From: Riptortus pedestris | Taxonomy: Eukaryota; Arthropoda; Insecta; Hemiptera; Alydidae | Direction: 5' to 3' | DNA: 64,000 nt | Assembly: GCA_019009955.1 (NCBI GenBank) | Contig: CM032231.1 | Location: 88,008,501 to 88,072,500, forward strand | Part shown: positions 24,663 through 37,399 of the stretch, piece after piece | How positions within the stretch are numbered: the stretch's first letter is position 1 | Layout of the letters: every line of letters starts with the position of its first letter | Notes under the pieces: model-generated | Seen by the model: only the letters and a program-made list of their open reading frames with translations | The model's database searches: none | Told to the model about the DNA's origin: nothing | Position numbers and translations under genes: made by a program

Positions 24663-25409
24663 TGCATATAGCCAGATCAGAAGCTAAATGTAAAGAATCA
24701 ATTCTTAATATATCTCTCACACTGCCCTCCCCCGAAAGACCTCCAACCTTCCTTCTCAAAGAAAATAAACAAAGCAGTCAGGAGTTGTGCCAAAGGAAAT
24801 AGGATATTCAATTCCCACTGAACGCTTCTAATAGTATGTCTTATTGTTTTGGAAATGTTAGAGGCTAATATATGTTCAGTTTACAGCATTTAAAGGCTTG
24901 TGTAGCCCTCTTTGAGTGGCGGAAATTCATATGAGCTCCCAAAAAGAAACAATACCTTTGTAATGGTTTATTGCTTGTCAGCACTCAACTTACTTGCTGA
25001 AGAAATAGTTACGCCTTCAAAAGTTCACTACAAGAATTGCACAATAAATCGTCATCGAGTAGTGTTCTCTACCAGTTGAAGGAAAAGACTTAGAAACTTT
25101 TAATGAATTGAAACCCTTTTAATTGGTGGATGTATGATAAGATAGACTCTCCTCTCCTGAATGGAGCAGAGCAATAAAATTAAATAGTACCCTTTTACCA
25201 AAATGCTTTGGAAGAAATCTAGGAACCTCCACTGACTTCATTACAGTGAGATCAAAACCCTACAGCAAAATATAGATTCCTGGCAATGAGAGAACAGAGA
25301 CATTGACTCCCATCATAAAAGACATTCAAAAAAATACTGCCAAGAGTGAGAGATATATGAAGAGGTTGATTGTATTATAATTATGATGTTCGTTTAAAGA
25401 GGAGAATTG

Positions 25410-25885
25410 TCCGTCACGCAGGGAACAATATTTGATATTTAGGTTTCTAATAAAGTGCTTCATAATATAACAGCTTATTGTTGACTAGGAGTGGGGGGTT
25501 ACTGACGGCTAACAACTAAAAAATGCAAATATCTCGGTTAATAATAAGATAGTAAAAAAAAAAACATACAAACCAAAATATTTATAGAGCATTATATTTG
25601 CAATAATATTGGTGATATACAATTTTTCGATTCGGCGCATAATAACGGAGATATTAAGAATTATCGAAATTCCCCCTCTAAACTCACCCCCCCCCACTGG
25701 TCGGATTTCTGCCATTAACGAATTTGATCTTTAATTTTACGTAAAAATCGAGTTAGGTAACGATCAAACAAAAATTGTGACCACTAGAGCGTTAACAGAC
25801 AAATATATATATATTGTATATAATATAGTTTGGAACTGACCTCATTTTTGCCTTCTGGGTAGGAACGATGGACATCATTTGCTAA
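25410..25885 (+). mobile_element. Family A, internally deleted copy
   Basis: The 5' end TCCGTCACGCAGGGA at 25410 jumps straight to 'acaatatttgatatttaggt', skipping most of the 5' arm. The middle blocks, poly-C near 25690 and a short TA tract (25804-25814) follow. The 3' end is collapsed to 'tcatttgctaa' without the palindrome. Confidence 0.8.
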
Positions 25886-25889
25886 AAAG

Positions 25890-28800
25890 AATGTACAATA
25901 ATTGGTCCTATTTCAAATAATATCAAAAACAAGCAGTATGGAGATTAGAAAAGTATCTATTTTCGTACCTGCTGTAGACTTTAAAATATAAATATAATAT
26001 GAAAATTTGTCAGTGAAGGGATTGCTTTTTGAATCAAGATGCAGAAGGCGTGAATCAAAAAGGTAAATGAAAATATTTCCATAAATGAGAAAATATTTTA
26101 AGCGTCCAAAACAATGGTAAATTTCCATTTTATAACATTATTTAAGCTGTTCCTTCGGCGAAACCATTTTTTTTTTAAATTGAATTCATAATTTAAAAAA
26201 TTAATAGAGTTATCTTGAAATTGTATAGAACATATGTGGGCAACAAACGGTCCACTGTAAGATTTGATTTGTTTGTTTTATATTGTGTGTGTATTGCCAC
26301 TGATCATCGGCACTTGCCTAGTTACACCTACCATTCGTAGAAAAATTATCTGAATCTAATATTAATTAGAAATAGACTATATTTAAAATATTAATAATAC
26401 ATTTAGTTAATTGTTTAATGTCATAGTTCATTGGCCCGTCCATTACGCACCTCCTCTAAGCAAACCAAGACAACCCTGCATTAACGGGAACATTCTAAAA
26501 AGCTCTTCTACCCGCTACTCAGAAATTTTAATTATACACCACCTCAACAAAACTAAATACCCGATCCCTGCCATATTTAGAAGACTCATTTCCTTTATAC
26601 TAAAGATTATTTTTTTATTTTTTTTTACAGTTACATATTTGTATCATTGTCTAAAAGCAAAAATATCAGCTAATTTATAAGCAGTCGATAAATAATCGAA
26701 AACACGCTTTTACCTGAAGTTTAAAATTCACCCTCTTCAATATCTACAGCATATATATGCGAAGTTTAGTTAGGCAGAATGCTTCTACGAAATAATGGAA
26801 GGAGGAGCTGAGAACGTAAATGGACTAAGGGGTTACTTCCGGTAGACTCCTTGAATTGTGTCTTGTCCGTTAAGGTAGTGTAGGATAGATGCAATATACA
26901 GACAATCTTTATGATTACAGAAGTCAGTAATCAAAATTGTTCACTATTTCTCTGGAATGTGCTCTAGTCAATCCAGGAGGGCGTAAATTGTAGGATTTAC
27001 TTCAAAATCATAACAAATTCGTCGGTGACTCTAGGTTTAGTATTTATAAAACTGATATTAGCTTCTTCCCATCTCCTCACTATATTTCTAGAATAGCAAA
27101 ACACAATATTATAGCCATTGGATAACAAATAATTTAATTAATTTTTAAATGAGTGAAAAAAGCTTCATTTATTTAGAATGTTTCTGCTTTATACTTAGTA
27201 CAAATTATTAAATGCAATTCAGTTGGAATATTTTTTATTTCGAACTACTACTTCTACAAACTATAAATTACAGTGAACGCGGGAAAGATACGAGCTATAC
27301 ATAACTATTTCTGTGTAATCTTCACGGATTGTCTGCAAATTATGTTTATAAAAAGGATCTAGACTAAGTATTTTGTAGTTAAATTAACATTCCTTTTAGG
27401 AAATAAACATTAATGTACCAAATATTGATAAGACACTGGTTATATTTAAAAAAAAATAACTAGTTTCAACGATCGAAAAAATACAATTGCATTTTTGAAA
27501 ATTAGAAATGTGTATTCTTACATTAGAGCAAAGAATTTTGGGTAAAAATGTTGTTGTTAATGATTGGAATATACGACGTTGCTTTTTATTACTTCAAACG
27601 TTGCTCGAGGACAAATTATTGAGCAACTGTGGGCGGTATTTATGTATGCAATTATGTCTTGAGATAAGAATAACGCTTCTCACCTCTTTGTCCGACACCT
27701 ACATAACTAATTGGATGGAAGTGCTGCAGCTGCAAATAGTATATATGCCGGTTACTGGGGACTTTGGCAAATGTTTATATTAGTTCTATGGTTTTGGAAA
27801 ACGTTGTTTTGACTGGGTACAATTTGGCAATCCTTACAATGTGGTTAGAGAGAAGAATGTGACGGGAATAAAAGAGGAACAGAGGAGTGTGATATTGTCC
27901 TTGACCGAGGCAAGGCCGTCTAAATAAAGAAATCAGGCTTCTACTATAATTAGAGTGTAGACTCACAGTTTGCCGGCGATGTGTTGTAGAGAGACACGCA
28001 CTCTAGCACTATCACACACACAGAGGGAGATTGACTGAGGGCAAGCAGAGACTGTGGCCTGGGAGTGGGGGGCCCAGGTGACCCTCATCCTATTCCCCGA
28101 AACAAGCACGCTAATGAATTAACCACTAGCAGAGTATTCAAAGAAGACTTGGGGCTTCCCCTCCTTAGATCACGGCTGTTTGTAAGACACACATGATTGG
28201 GCAGTGGCAAACGTTCTAAATGCAATACAAGTAGGGTCTGGTTGTGTAACAGACTAACATTTCTCATATTTTACAAGAAAGCACCCTAAATCTGTCGGTC
28301 TCAAGGTAGACTGAGATTAATTTCACTCCTCCTAGTTGACAAACACGATTTCTTTTAAAATTGTGTGCTTGCGTTTGTGTATATAAATTAAAGAAAATTT
28401 ATACGTACATTAACGGGATAACTTTTGAACTGAATGCTCATTATCTATCTATTATCTAAACTCTCAATATTAACCCGTTTCTAAAACAGAACATCTGAAA
28501 TCATTAACCAAAAAATCGGATAGGAGAAAGAAGGGTTCTTGCGGTCTATGGTAATACAATGGAGTACGTTTTTTTCGCCTCCATAAACTGTATGGAAAAA
28601 ATATGTATAGTGCCATTTTTCTTTACAAACTAAGTAGTATGGTGACCGGACCAATGGCAAGAAGGCCACCAAAATTGTTTTAAGGTCGACGAGAACTTCA
28701 GTTTTCCTGAAGACATGACAGTGGGGCCACGATACGTTTTGGGACAAAGTATAATAAATACCCTTCTTCTTTTTTATTAGACAATTTATTAGGACCCTGT

Positions 28801-29080
28801 CAACAAAAATTGAAGATGTTATCGGGTAGGCAGGACTAAAAAACTCGTGAATACATCATTTTTATTTACCCTGTCTTATCCCCATCTCCTCCTGATCCGA
28901 CGCCCATTACAAAATGTTATCTTTTATTATATATTAATCAGTTTAAAATTGATTAAGATATCGAATGGTATATGTATTATTATATATATGTAGTATTCTA
29001 GAACATAGAATGTTCTTCGACGAGGTCCCATCGGTCATTTATCTACATACTTGACATACTAATGGTCGAATTATAACAGT
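25890..29080. other. Stretch without a supported gene
   Basis: Several open frames of 60-90 codons occur (for example 26411-26680 +, 27508-27783 +, 28481-28747 -). None shows a motif I recognise or convincing splice context. No family A copy is seen between 25886 and 29084. Confidence 0.4.
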
Positions 29081-29084
29081 AAAT

Positions 29085-29598
29085 GACATTCAAGCTTGGA
29101 ATAACACGGTTCATAATAAATGAGCTTCATATTAATGTGAGATTAGTATGAGTAGAGGTTCACTGGTACCAGAAATTGAAGATATGGAACTAACTCCCTT
29201 CATTTTCGAGTTTGCAAACAAATACATCGAATAAACATAGATAAAGATTGGTTCTCGAATTTCAAAATTTTTTTTTGGGCTGCCCTAAAATAATGGAAGC
29301 ACTAAGAGTTTTTGTTGTTAGTCTTCACTCCTCCTCAAACACCTCTCATGATCCAATTTCAGCCGTTAACGAACTTGATCTCTACATGTACATGAGAGCA
29401 TACCTATCGTAAAAACAAAATGACTAAATATTCATTTAATTATATAAACGAGCCTCATATCCTATGTCCGATCGATGGACAATCGTAGAGATTTTTTGAT
29501 AATTGCATCAGAAATGATTTGTCGAAATTAGAAGATTTACCTTTTGGGAAATCAATTAAGGCTAAGATAAAGGAATTTCTCTTAAGGTAAATTTGCTA
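29085..29598 (+). repeat. Family A, diverged copy
   Basis: It has 'tgagtagaggttcactgg', 'gccgttaacgaacttgatct' (29362), 'cctatgtccgatcgatggac', a degraded palindrome and the terminal 'aaatttgctaa'. The TA tract is lost. Confidence 0.65.
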
Positions 29599-30525
29599 AC
29601 ATGTCTCTTGCCTTTTCTGTAACGTAATTTTCACGTCCCGATAATCCCCAGATATATTCCTGTCCAAGAAGAGCCTAATGAAAGGGCTTCATCTAAAGTG
29701 AAATGAATAAACCCGAGCAGTTCTAGGAACAACCCTTTCTCTCTGCAATTGCTACAATCCGGGTGAATAAACAAGGACTCAATCGAGAGTACTGGTGCTT
29801 CAAAATGTCCAACACGATCCTAAACTCAACCTGGCAGTTAATTACTTGCCCGAGTAATTGCTTAGGTTTTTAATTTGTTTGGTACTACCTGGTTGTATAT
29901 CGGTGGGTATAGTAACTAATGGAATAAATAAACTGTAAAAGATTAATAAGATTGTAAAATATTCCTCTTTTTTTTTAATTAACTACCATTGTACTATGGC
30001 TAATTGGGTCGGCCCTTTCTATAGTTTGCCGTCCTTAAAATTGAAATAACAAGGTTGACTTTGGATGCTATGAAAGATGAAATTACTAAAACCTAACGAC
30101 ACAAAACAATCATTGTATCTTTTATATCCTTCATTTTAAAAGCAGCATCACTTGAAAGAAAGATCTCTAGGCTACTCTTCAGTTCCATTCTTTCTAAATT
30201 TTTCTTAATTTCTATTCGAACTTCATATCCTTTAATCTGTTCATTTACTCTAGATCCTTACAGATAAAACATCTTTAGTTACCTGTAGTTTTGTAAATAT
30301 TAAATACCATTTTCATAAAATCACTCAAATCGATACATAAAATTATACTGTAACTTATACCTGTGACTTACAGAGCCTATGTTAATATTAAATGGTATTT
30401 AATCCCAAAATAGTACAAAGGGAAAGAAAAGTGTAAGAGACCGATAAGAAACGCCGTTAAATATATACAACAAATGCAATAATAGCAATAGGAACTCTTC
30501 AATTCTGGGCATTTCTGGTGTAGTC

Positions 30526-30560
30526 CTGATGATGGTAGTGAATAATGGTCATCGAAAAAA
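30526..30560 (+). ncRNA. Degraded hammerhead-like motif
   Basis: CTGATGA at 30526-30532 is followed by T, an imperfect stem (GGTAGTG with GGTCATC) and GAAA at 30554-30557. The 'CTGANGA-T-GG...C-GAAA' layout is the same as in the Penelope-like terminal repeats at 38.0 and 40.3 kb. Stem II relies on wobble pairs and mismatches, and stem III is unclear, so it is probably dead. Confidence 0.35.
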
Positions 30561-30639
30561 GATGCGCGATAATGAAAGTGCTCCAAATGTATTGAAGTCT
30601 GAGCAAGCCTGAGACATTGTGCTCCCCACAAGAGGATGG

Positions 30640-31310
30640 AAACGGAACGAGAGGGTACCTAGCCGACATGTTTCAAAGCCTCTCACCCTCTCCGAGTTCC
30701 TCGAGGCAGAATGAGATGAGAAATGAATCCTACAGATCCTGATGATGCTCAGTACTCTGGTAGCTCGCCTCTGTAAATGTTAATTTGACGGAAATTGTTA
30801 CCTGTGTCCGAAGGGGTTGAAATGCCCCGTCTTTAATCATTTCTGACACCTCTGACTAAGGGTCAAACGACGACCATCACGTCTGTGACTAGCAACCGCG
30901 AACGGATCCAGGCACCAGCCGTCAGTCTCTGGTCTAACTGACCGTTGGCGAGGGCTACCTCCGACAACCCCGTGATACCAGTATGGTCTAAACCTCTAAG
31001 AAGCATTGAGTGGTAGCATGCTGCAGAAACTGAAGTGCCTGCTGTTACGGCCCCCCGTTCCCAGTCTTGACAACGGAGGATGCCGCCGGCATACCCTGAA
31101 GGGGATGGTTCCGATGCCACACCCAACTCCTCCGTGTACCGAGTGGGATCTACTTGCACAAGGCACAACCAGACCATAACCCCCGCATACTATGCTATCT
31201 GATAAGTCAACAGCGTGCTCCGGATAACTGCCATACCGTGTAATCAAACCCTCGAGGGAGGGGGGCCGAGCTGGAGGAAGTCTGAGACAGTCAACAACAT
31301 GAGCACTCAT
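30640..31310 (-). other. GC-rich island with overlapping open frames
   Basis: Base composition is far more GC-rich than the surroundings. Two minus-strand frames of 104 codons each (30863-31177 and 30996-31310) overlap here, which usually means high GC rather than two genes. No domain is recognised. It may be the 5' region of a LINE-like element or a captured exon. Confidence 0.4.
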
Positions 31311-32600
31311 TTTTCATATACAACTGAATGCTGAATGTCCTCCAGATATGCGTTACTTACAACAAACATATTTCGTTTCTACCTGCCCTTTATCAGGTCC
31401 AAAGATCGAATACCCCAGGTTTCGAATGTCTTAGTTGCTGTCGGTACCTTAAAGCTATAAAATGAATTATTAACCAACGAATGTAATATATTACTGGTTA
31501 AGTAAGACCGCTTATGCGTGTGGCGCGTGGGACTGGGCTAAATGTGCAGCTCTCAACCATTTCCGATTAAGATAAAATGTTACTGGTTAACCATTTCCAC
31601 TTAAGATAGAATGGCACTGGTTAACCAATTCAACTTCGAATAAAAATTGAAAGGAATGAAGTCTTCGGATTCTAATTGGTCAAATGGGAAGTCCAAATTT
31701 TAAAAAGACTGCCCTTGGAGCTAATAAGGTTCTAAAACATTAAACCACTGCATCAAAAAACTACTGAAAAAAAATACTTTGGAACTGCTCTGAATATAAA
31801 AGTTATATTTCAATCACTTGCAATCCTCTTACAAAATTTCATATAAATCGGTAATCGTTTTTGGATCACTCTTAATAGTAGTAGTAGCACACACTCATTA
31901 ATTATTATGTGTTTTTCAAACGCTAGGGATCTTAAACAAGAAAATGTATATGACACTTTGAGTTCATAATATACACTCATTTTCAGAATTAATATTTTAT
32001 TTTATAGAGATTTATTGTAAATCCAATGAACGGAATTGAATCATAATATTTAGAACTAATGCTGAGTTAATCCATTGGTCTAAATTTATTTCAAAGCGTA
32101 AATGGCAGGCAACTCAGACAGTAATAAATAAAGATGAAATTTGAAGATGCTTAGAAATTGTATTGTCAAAACTGTATGAACCCATAAAATGTGTGGCTTG
32201 GCGCTGACACATCCCTTTTACTTCCACACAAACTTGGAAATCTAATATTTAACAACCGCTTGGCTCAAATCGCATTGACATTATCCGAGTTGGAGATTCA
32301 ACCGTAACATTATTTGATAAGGAACCTTTTACCGCGAGGAAATGTTGGTAGCGAGCGACGGGACATCTTGTCTGGTATTTTCAAATGAAATTTGCCGAAT
32401 TCCATATCCTGAGTGCTTCTTACCCATCTCCGTTTCTAACACTTCATTCATCTCGAACCGACTCAATATAATATAATTGATTCACTCTTTACTGCTAAAT
32501 AAAGTAATTGGATTACTTCGGTTTGAAGTATATTAAGAATGTATAAATGAGTCCATCATTATTTTTGCACTGTAAACTAAAAGGTTTTCAATTATTAAAA
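31310..32600. other. Stretch without a gene
   Basis: Nothing recognisable except short local direct repeats around 'ttactggttaa' and 'ggttaaccatttcc' (31490-31630). Confidence 0.45.
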
Positions 32601-32607
32601 AGGTACG

Positions 32608-33055
32608 TCTCGCTGGGGCTGCGTAAACTAAGCAGATTTCCCACGTAAGCGTGTAAAACAATCAATGAGTAGAATGCAGCACTGGGAGGAGGGGGTGGAG
32701 CTTACTGAAGGCAGAAAACAAGAAATTACGAATAACTCACTTAATTCTTGAATTATGAAAAAATGCATAGAACAACAATTGTAGAACATCAATAGTTCAA
32801 CACGATAGGTTCTATAATATTTTACGATCCGACTCTTAATAACGGAAGTATTTTGAATTTTCAAATCCCCCCACTATTCCATGTCCGATGCCAATAACAA
32901 ATATGATCTATTGTGTCGATTGAAACGATTAAATGTCAGGTATAGTATAGTTCAAATAAACATTTTCGAAAACGACGCAAAATCTAGATTGATGACGTCA
33001 GCACCTAACAAATATGCATGTATCTCGCATAATAAAGGTTTAATGAAACCAATAT
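32608..33055 (+). mobile_element. Family A, variant subfamily copy
   Basis: The 5' end ('gctggggctgcgtaaactaa' then 'gcagatttcccacg') is followed by a different 5' arm ('taagcgtgtaaaacaatcaa'), then 'cgatccgactcttaataacg', a short C-run and diverged 3' sequence. The same variant arm type recurs at 59139 and 62849. Confidence 0.7.
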
Positions 33056-33214
33056 TTGGTACTTATGCTTACTTATTTGGAGGTACCTAGTTCTCAATGT
33101 CCCAATTATTCATGAAATTTCTATCATTTAACCTTAGGCAGCGTAGTTCCCTGTCTGTGGAGTATTTTGCGGTGCGGGATAGTCAATCCCCTACAGAGCC
33201 CCTTGTGCTGAATT

Positions 33215-33679
33215 TTAGCCCCTTAGGGGAAATCAGCTATTGGGGCATAAACCACATTATTGGAAGCTTAAATACCAAATATTATTTTTCAGAGACCTTT
33301 ATTATACGAGATAGAAGCAAATATGTTTTTGTGACCCCCCCCCCCCCGTCTGAAATTCTTGGACTACTAAAATTTGATTGATTGAGATAAAAATTATGCT
33401 GATTCATTAAAATTACAATACTAGGTATAGTAAATAGTTTTCAATAGAATGAATATGTTATATTCTGATATGTTTCAGTTATTGTTTTTCTTTCCGCTAG
33501 GTCGTTGTCAGAACTGTTTGTTTTCATATCAGATGTTTTCCGTCAGGAGGTTTCTTATTATCGTTTGTATTTATTTACTTAATATTCACGGTGGTGTTGC
33601 GTTACCGGTATGTAGATTTATCTATTGTTAAACTTCACGCGGGAAATCTCCTAAGTTTACACAGCCCCTGCGTGACGGA
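33215..33679 (-). mobile_element. Family A, internally deleted copy
   Basis: The 3' palindrome is present as 'agccccttaggggaaatcag'. It joins directly to the 5' half (poly-C at 33336-33347, 'tatgtagatttatctattgt', 5' end 'gcgtgacgga' at 33679). The TA tract and conserved 'gttaacgaacttg' block are deleted. Confidence 0.8.
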
Positions 33680-33754
33680 CTTTTTGTTCTAGCGCTATCT
33701 TTACAATTCCATCTCTATTACATGAAACTTCACTAGTTCGAGGCTTTTCACCAA

Positions 33755-33790
33755 TAGACACATTTCGGTGTCTATCATCAGGGTCCTCAT
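33755..33790 (-). ncRNA. Hairpin beside CTGATGA, possible hammerhead relic
   Basis: On the minus strand 'ccctgatga' is followed by a 7-bp perfect stem TAGACAC/GTGTCTA enclosing CGAAAT. A GAAA occurs about 5 bases further on. Parts resemble the hammerhead core, but the expected direct join of stem II to GAAA is broken. Low confidence. Confidence 0.25.
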
Positions 33791-33961
33791 CGTAATCCGG
33801 CGAAGAATCACCTTCAGTTTAACTCGCACCCCTTCTTCATCAGAAACAATTCGTTTTCTCTCCATTTTGAATCACTCAGCTGTTCTTTTGAAAAGCAGAG
33901 AATATACTGACTAAATATACAAGTGGAAATTGCACGTAATGAGTAACGAACGACACTTCAG

Positions 33962-34187
33962 AAAATGAGACCGAATATTGAGTATAGTGAACTCCTATGT
34001 TATCAATGGACGTTGAAGGGCACTGTAGCTTCTTACATGAATACAATTTTGAACGGAGGCCACTATCGTCATCTAGGTAGGATCGATAGACATTTTGAGG
34101 AAATTTTTCGAAAATCCCACCGCAATTTTTCGAGGAACTTTTTCCGTACAACCTAAATAGCTGATTTTCCTGAAGGAAATCGGTTAA
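33962..34187 (+). repeat. Family A, 3' end fragment
   Basis: It has 'atacaattttgaacggaggc', 'ctaggtaggatcgatagaca', 'cctaaatagctgattttcct' and the diverged palindrome ending near 34187. An extra 'cgcaatttttcgaggaactt' segment is a local duplication. The 5' half is missing. Confidence 0.75.
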
Positions 34188-34728
34188 AACAAAGTTCATA
34201 ATGGAACCAAAAATACTAAATATTTAAATAAGTTAAAAAGTAATGTGCATCCCCCAGTTTATTCTCACAATATATGTTGTTTTCCTATATAATATTTGAT
34301 GACTAAGGGCTTCTTAAATGTTAATAATAATTATTATCTTCGTGTTCTACGTGATGGGAATTTTAAAACCATATAACATGTTTAATAGTTATTCTTCTTA
34401 TTTTTTTATGGTTGAAACAGTCGAGGTTTAATTTACCTTGAAATGTGATGTAATGGCCATATTTTACATACATTTACATTTTATCCCATCTGTTAATATT
34501 TTGAAAGTAAATCTCAGTAAATAAGGGAAAGGACTAAAAACTAAAACTACCATATTTCGAGAACTCTCTCAATGTATGAGTGTAACTCAATTTCGGATAT
34601 TGGTCAGGTCTATTTGGACCACCCAGTAACGTTTCGCAGTCTGTGATATGTCATCCTCATGTCATGTGAACTGGGTCGCAGGGTTCCACAAGCCATTGCA
34701 GCATTTGGATTACCGAAAAAAGCCTCCC

Positions 34729-35368
34729 ATTGTCCGTTCATTCTATTTTGGACAAGACGAAAATAAGGTCCGTTCAAAATTTTATACTTATGAAAATATA
34801 TATCGTGGGGCGCCGGAGGGCGTGCGGGTTAAGGCGTGGGTGCATCTACTAGTACCCTCAATAGACGCTGGTCCGATCCCCGACAAGAGGAAAAAATTAG
34901 TTCACTACCAGAGCGCACTGCTTAAGGTCAGCAGGAGTCTGACGAGGAGTATACAACGTCTGTCAGACTCTCGGCCTAACTAACCTTCCCCGGGTTTAGT
35001 AGAGCCCTTAAGTCTACTGGAGAAAACCGAACACTAGGCCTCATTGCTTAACGGGGGAAGGGGTGGACTTCGAGTTGATCACTCATTAAATTTCGGATCA
35101 CTAATCCCTCGAGTCTCACTAGGGGTGACTAAAGATCTCTTAGGTCTCTAAGGCCAACCGAAAATTCATGTATAAATGCTTGTCAGTTACAGCATTGCGT
35201 TTGCAATTTTTGTATGATCGTTACCAAACTCGATATATAAGCGAGTTACTCCAGAATCTAGTAGATACTCTAGAAATAGAGTATATATATATGATGAGAT
35301 GATATCAGTAGTGTGTCATTCCTGCACGTGGGAAATCTGCTTAGTTTACATTGCCCCTATGTGGCTGA
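34729..35368 (-). mobile_element. Family A copy carrying a SINE insertion
   Basis: Left piece (34729-34801) has 'gacgaaaataaggtccgttc'. Right piece (35170-35368) has 'gtcagttacagcattgcgtt', then jumps to the 5' end 'gggaaatctgcttagtttac'. A SINE-like unit sits between them, where the TA tract is expected. Confidence 0.75.
34802..35169 (+). repeat. tRNA-derived SINE
   Basis: The head has an A-box-like 'gggttaaggcgtggg' (34827) and a B-box-like 'ggtccgatcccc' (34870-34881), the internal Pol III promoter layout of tRNA-derived SINEs. It is GC-richer than its surroundings and interrupts a family A copy at its (TA)n position. A diverged relative is at 17775-18090. A 'gaaaat' occurs at both edges, too short to prove a target duplication. 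Confidence 0.65.
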
Positions 35369-35379
35369 TTTTTTATCTT

Positions 35380-36320
35380 TTCTTCAGGCGATAGAAAGGA
35401 GAATCGTAAGTAATACTTTAATAATTGGAACTTCCTCTATTCTGGCTAACCATAGAGTAATGATTGTCGCTCACATTCCTTATCATGAAATATTCGTGTA
35501 CCTCCTTGGTGCATATGTGGCATATAGGAAAAACTGGGCGAGCTACTAGGTTGTGTATTGGGGGTTTGTTCATGGTCCAGTGACTCTCCAACCCCCAGCA
35601 CCTAGGCCGGAGCGCACTACTGTGTAAATTCTCCTCCCTTCACCACCAGCTCGGGGATGGTGCTCTATATTGATTCAACACCATCATAGTCTCTGCAATT
35701 ATCCTCAGACAACATCCAATCCGACACTATTATCAAGGTTTCTGATAACAGTAAATTGCCCCAAGGCTTCTATTACTGTACTCCACTAAAATTCAGGCAA
35801 CAAACAATTTGATGGGTATTTCTTTTTTCTTTTCTTTTTTTTGTTTTTGAAAGTAATATTTCTATAAAATAAAGTTAATCTATTCTTGAAGTCCTAATTG
35901 TTATCCGAGAATTATAGTGCAAATAAATGATTGGCATATAACATCCACTGTCAATCCCAATATTGTGATACATTACATGAATATGGATATATGTATTTGA
36001 ATGTATGAATATTTGAATTTATTTGAATGTATGAATATGCACGCAAATATAAGTATACACATCTATGTCTATATTCGAGCAAGATGAGTAAGTAACTGAC
36101 TGGCATGGTCCGGGGGGGGGGGGGAGGGGGATAAATGAAAGAAATAGTGATTTATATTTACGGAAACTACTTTATCAAAAGAAAATTGATTATTAAAAAT
36201 ACATAAATGGTTGATAAAATTTTACAGTTACAATGTATAGAATGCATTAATTATCGATAGTGTTTTATGGGAATTTCAGTTTGTGTTTGGATACTCCTTC
36301 ACAGCTTCAAAAGAAATCTT
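35380..36320. other. Stretch without a gene
   Basis: It includes a poly-G run (36112-36128) and short 'tatgaatatttgaat'-type repeats near 35990-36040. No coding signal is recognised. Confidence 0.45.
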
Positions 36321-36324
36321 AGAT

Positions 36325-37331
36325 TCGCCAAGCAGATGCTACGTAAACTAAGCATATTTCACTTGTGCCATTTCTACAATAGGCGTTGTTCATTGATTTT
36401 GTGTTATAATCACTTGAGTATAGTGCATCATTATTAAGGAAAAATAAATGTCAATGAAAGGCTGAAATAAATTTAAACAGTTTTATTGCAAATTACATTT
36501 GCTATAAATATTGTTCTATACATATTTTCCGTATAATGAGTATTGACTGAGATATTTGTATTTTATAGTTTTCCGCTTTCAGCAGGGGGGTTTGCAATAA
36601 ACCCCCACTCCTACTAGTATCACATAAGTAATACGCTTATATATCATGAACCACTTCATTACAAGGTTAAATACCAAACATTGTTTTCAACAAATCTTTA
36701 TTTTACGAGATACAAACGAATACGTTCTGCTGCGTTCTGTTGACCCCCCCCCCTTCTTTTGTTCTTGGATTACAAAAATCTGAGTGATTCAGATAGAAAT
36801 TATTCTGATTCATATTAAATTACTCCACTAACTATAGTAAATAGTTTTCAATAAAATTAATATGTTATATTCTGATATATTTCTTTAATTGTTTGTCTTT
36901 CCGGTCTATCTATTTATTCAGCGCTACGAGGTTGACTGGCCTGATTGTTTACAATTCAGCCGCTTTCAGTTGTAGAGATTATTAACTTATATTATAAATT
37001 AACTGAAAGATTTCTCATACCGTTTGTATTTATTCACTTAACATTCATGGTAGTGTTACCCGTACGTATAAATATCTCGGTTACTATTCACGATACAGAA
37101 ATAATGTATATAGCAACATTTATAGGAAATTAAATTTTCAATAATATTGGTTCTATATAACTTTTTGTTCCGACATATAACAACGGAGATGTTATGAATT
37201 TTCAGAATTCTTCTCTCTGAACCCCGATTCAGCCGTTAACGAACGTGGTCTTTAGTTTTACATGAAACTCTTATACATCGAGTTTGGTAACGGGCAAACA
37301 AAAATTCCGACCTCTAAAACGGTAACAAACA

Positions 37332-37374
<43 letters not shown>

Positions 37375-37385
37375 TATATATTGTA
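36325..37385. mobile_element. Rearranged cluster of family A pieces
   Basis: Three pieces of different orientation adjoin: a + strand 5' end (36325-36400), a minus strand 5' half (about 36478-37060, with poly-C at 36744-36753) and a + strand middle (about 37065-37385, with 'gccgttaacgaacgtggtct' and (TA)n at 37333-37372). The 3' palindrome is missing. This is an inverted, chimeric arrangement and not one intact element. Confidence 0.7.
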
Positions 37386-37399
37386 TATATATTATTATT

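Noticed and set aside
30700..30760. Second CTGATGA near 30741
   Set aside because: No stem II and no GAAA at the proper spacing, so not counted as a hammerhead.
33097..33381. Open frame of 94 codons on the + strand
   Set aside because: It crosses unrelated sequence and a family A end with its poly-C tract. No motif.
34648..34983. Open frame of 111 codons on the + strand
   Set aside because: It spans the junction of a family A copy and a SINE, so it is a chance fusion.
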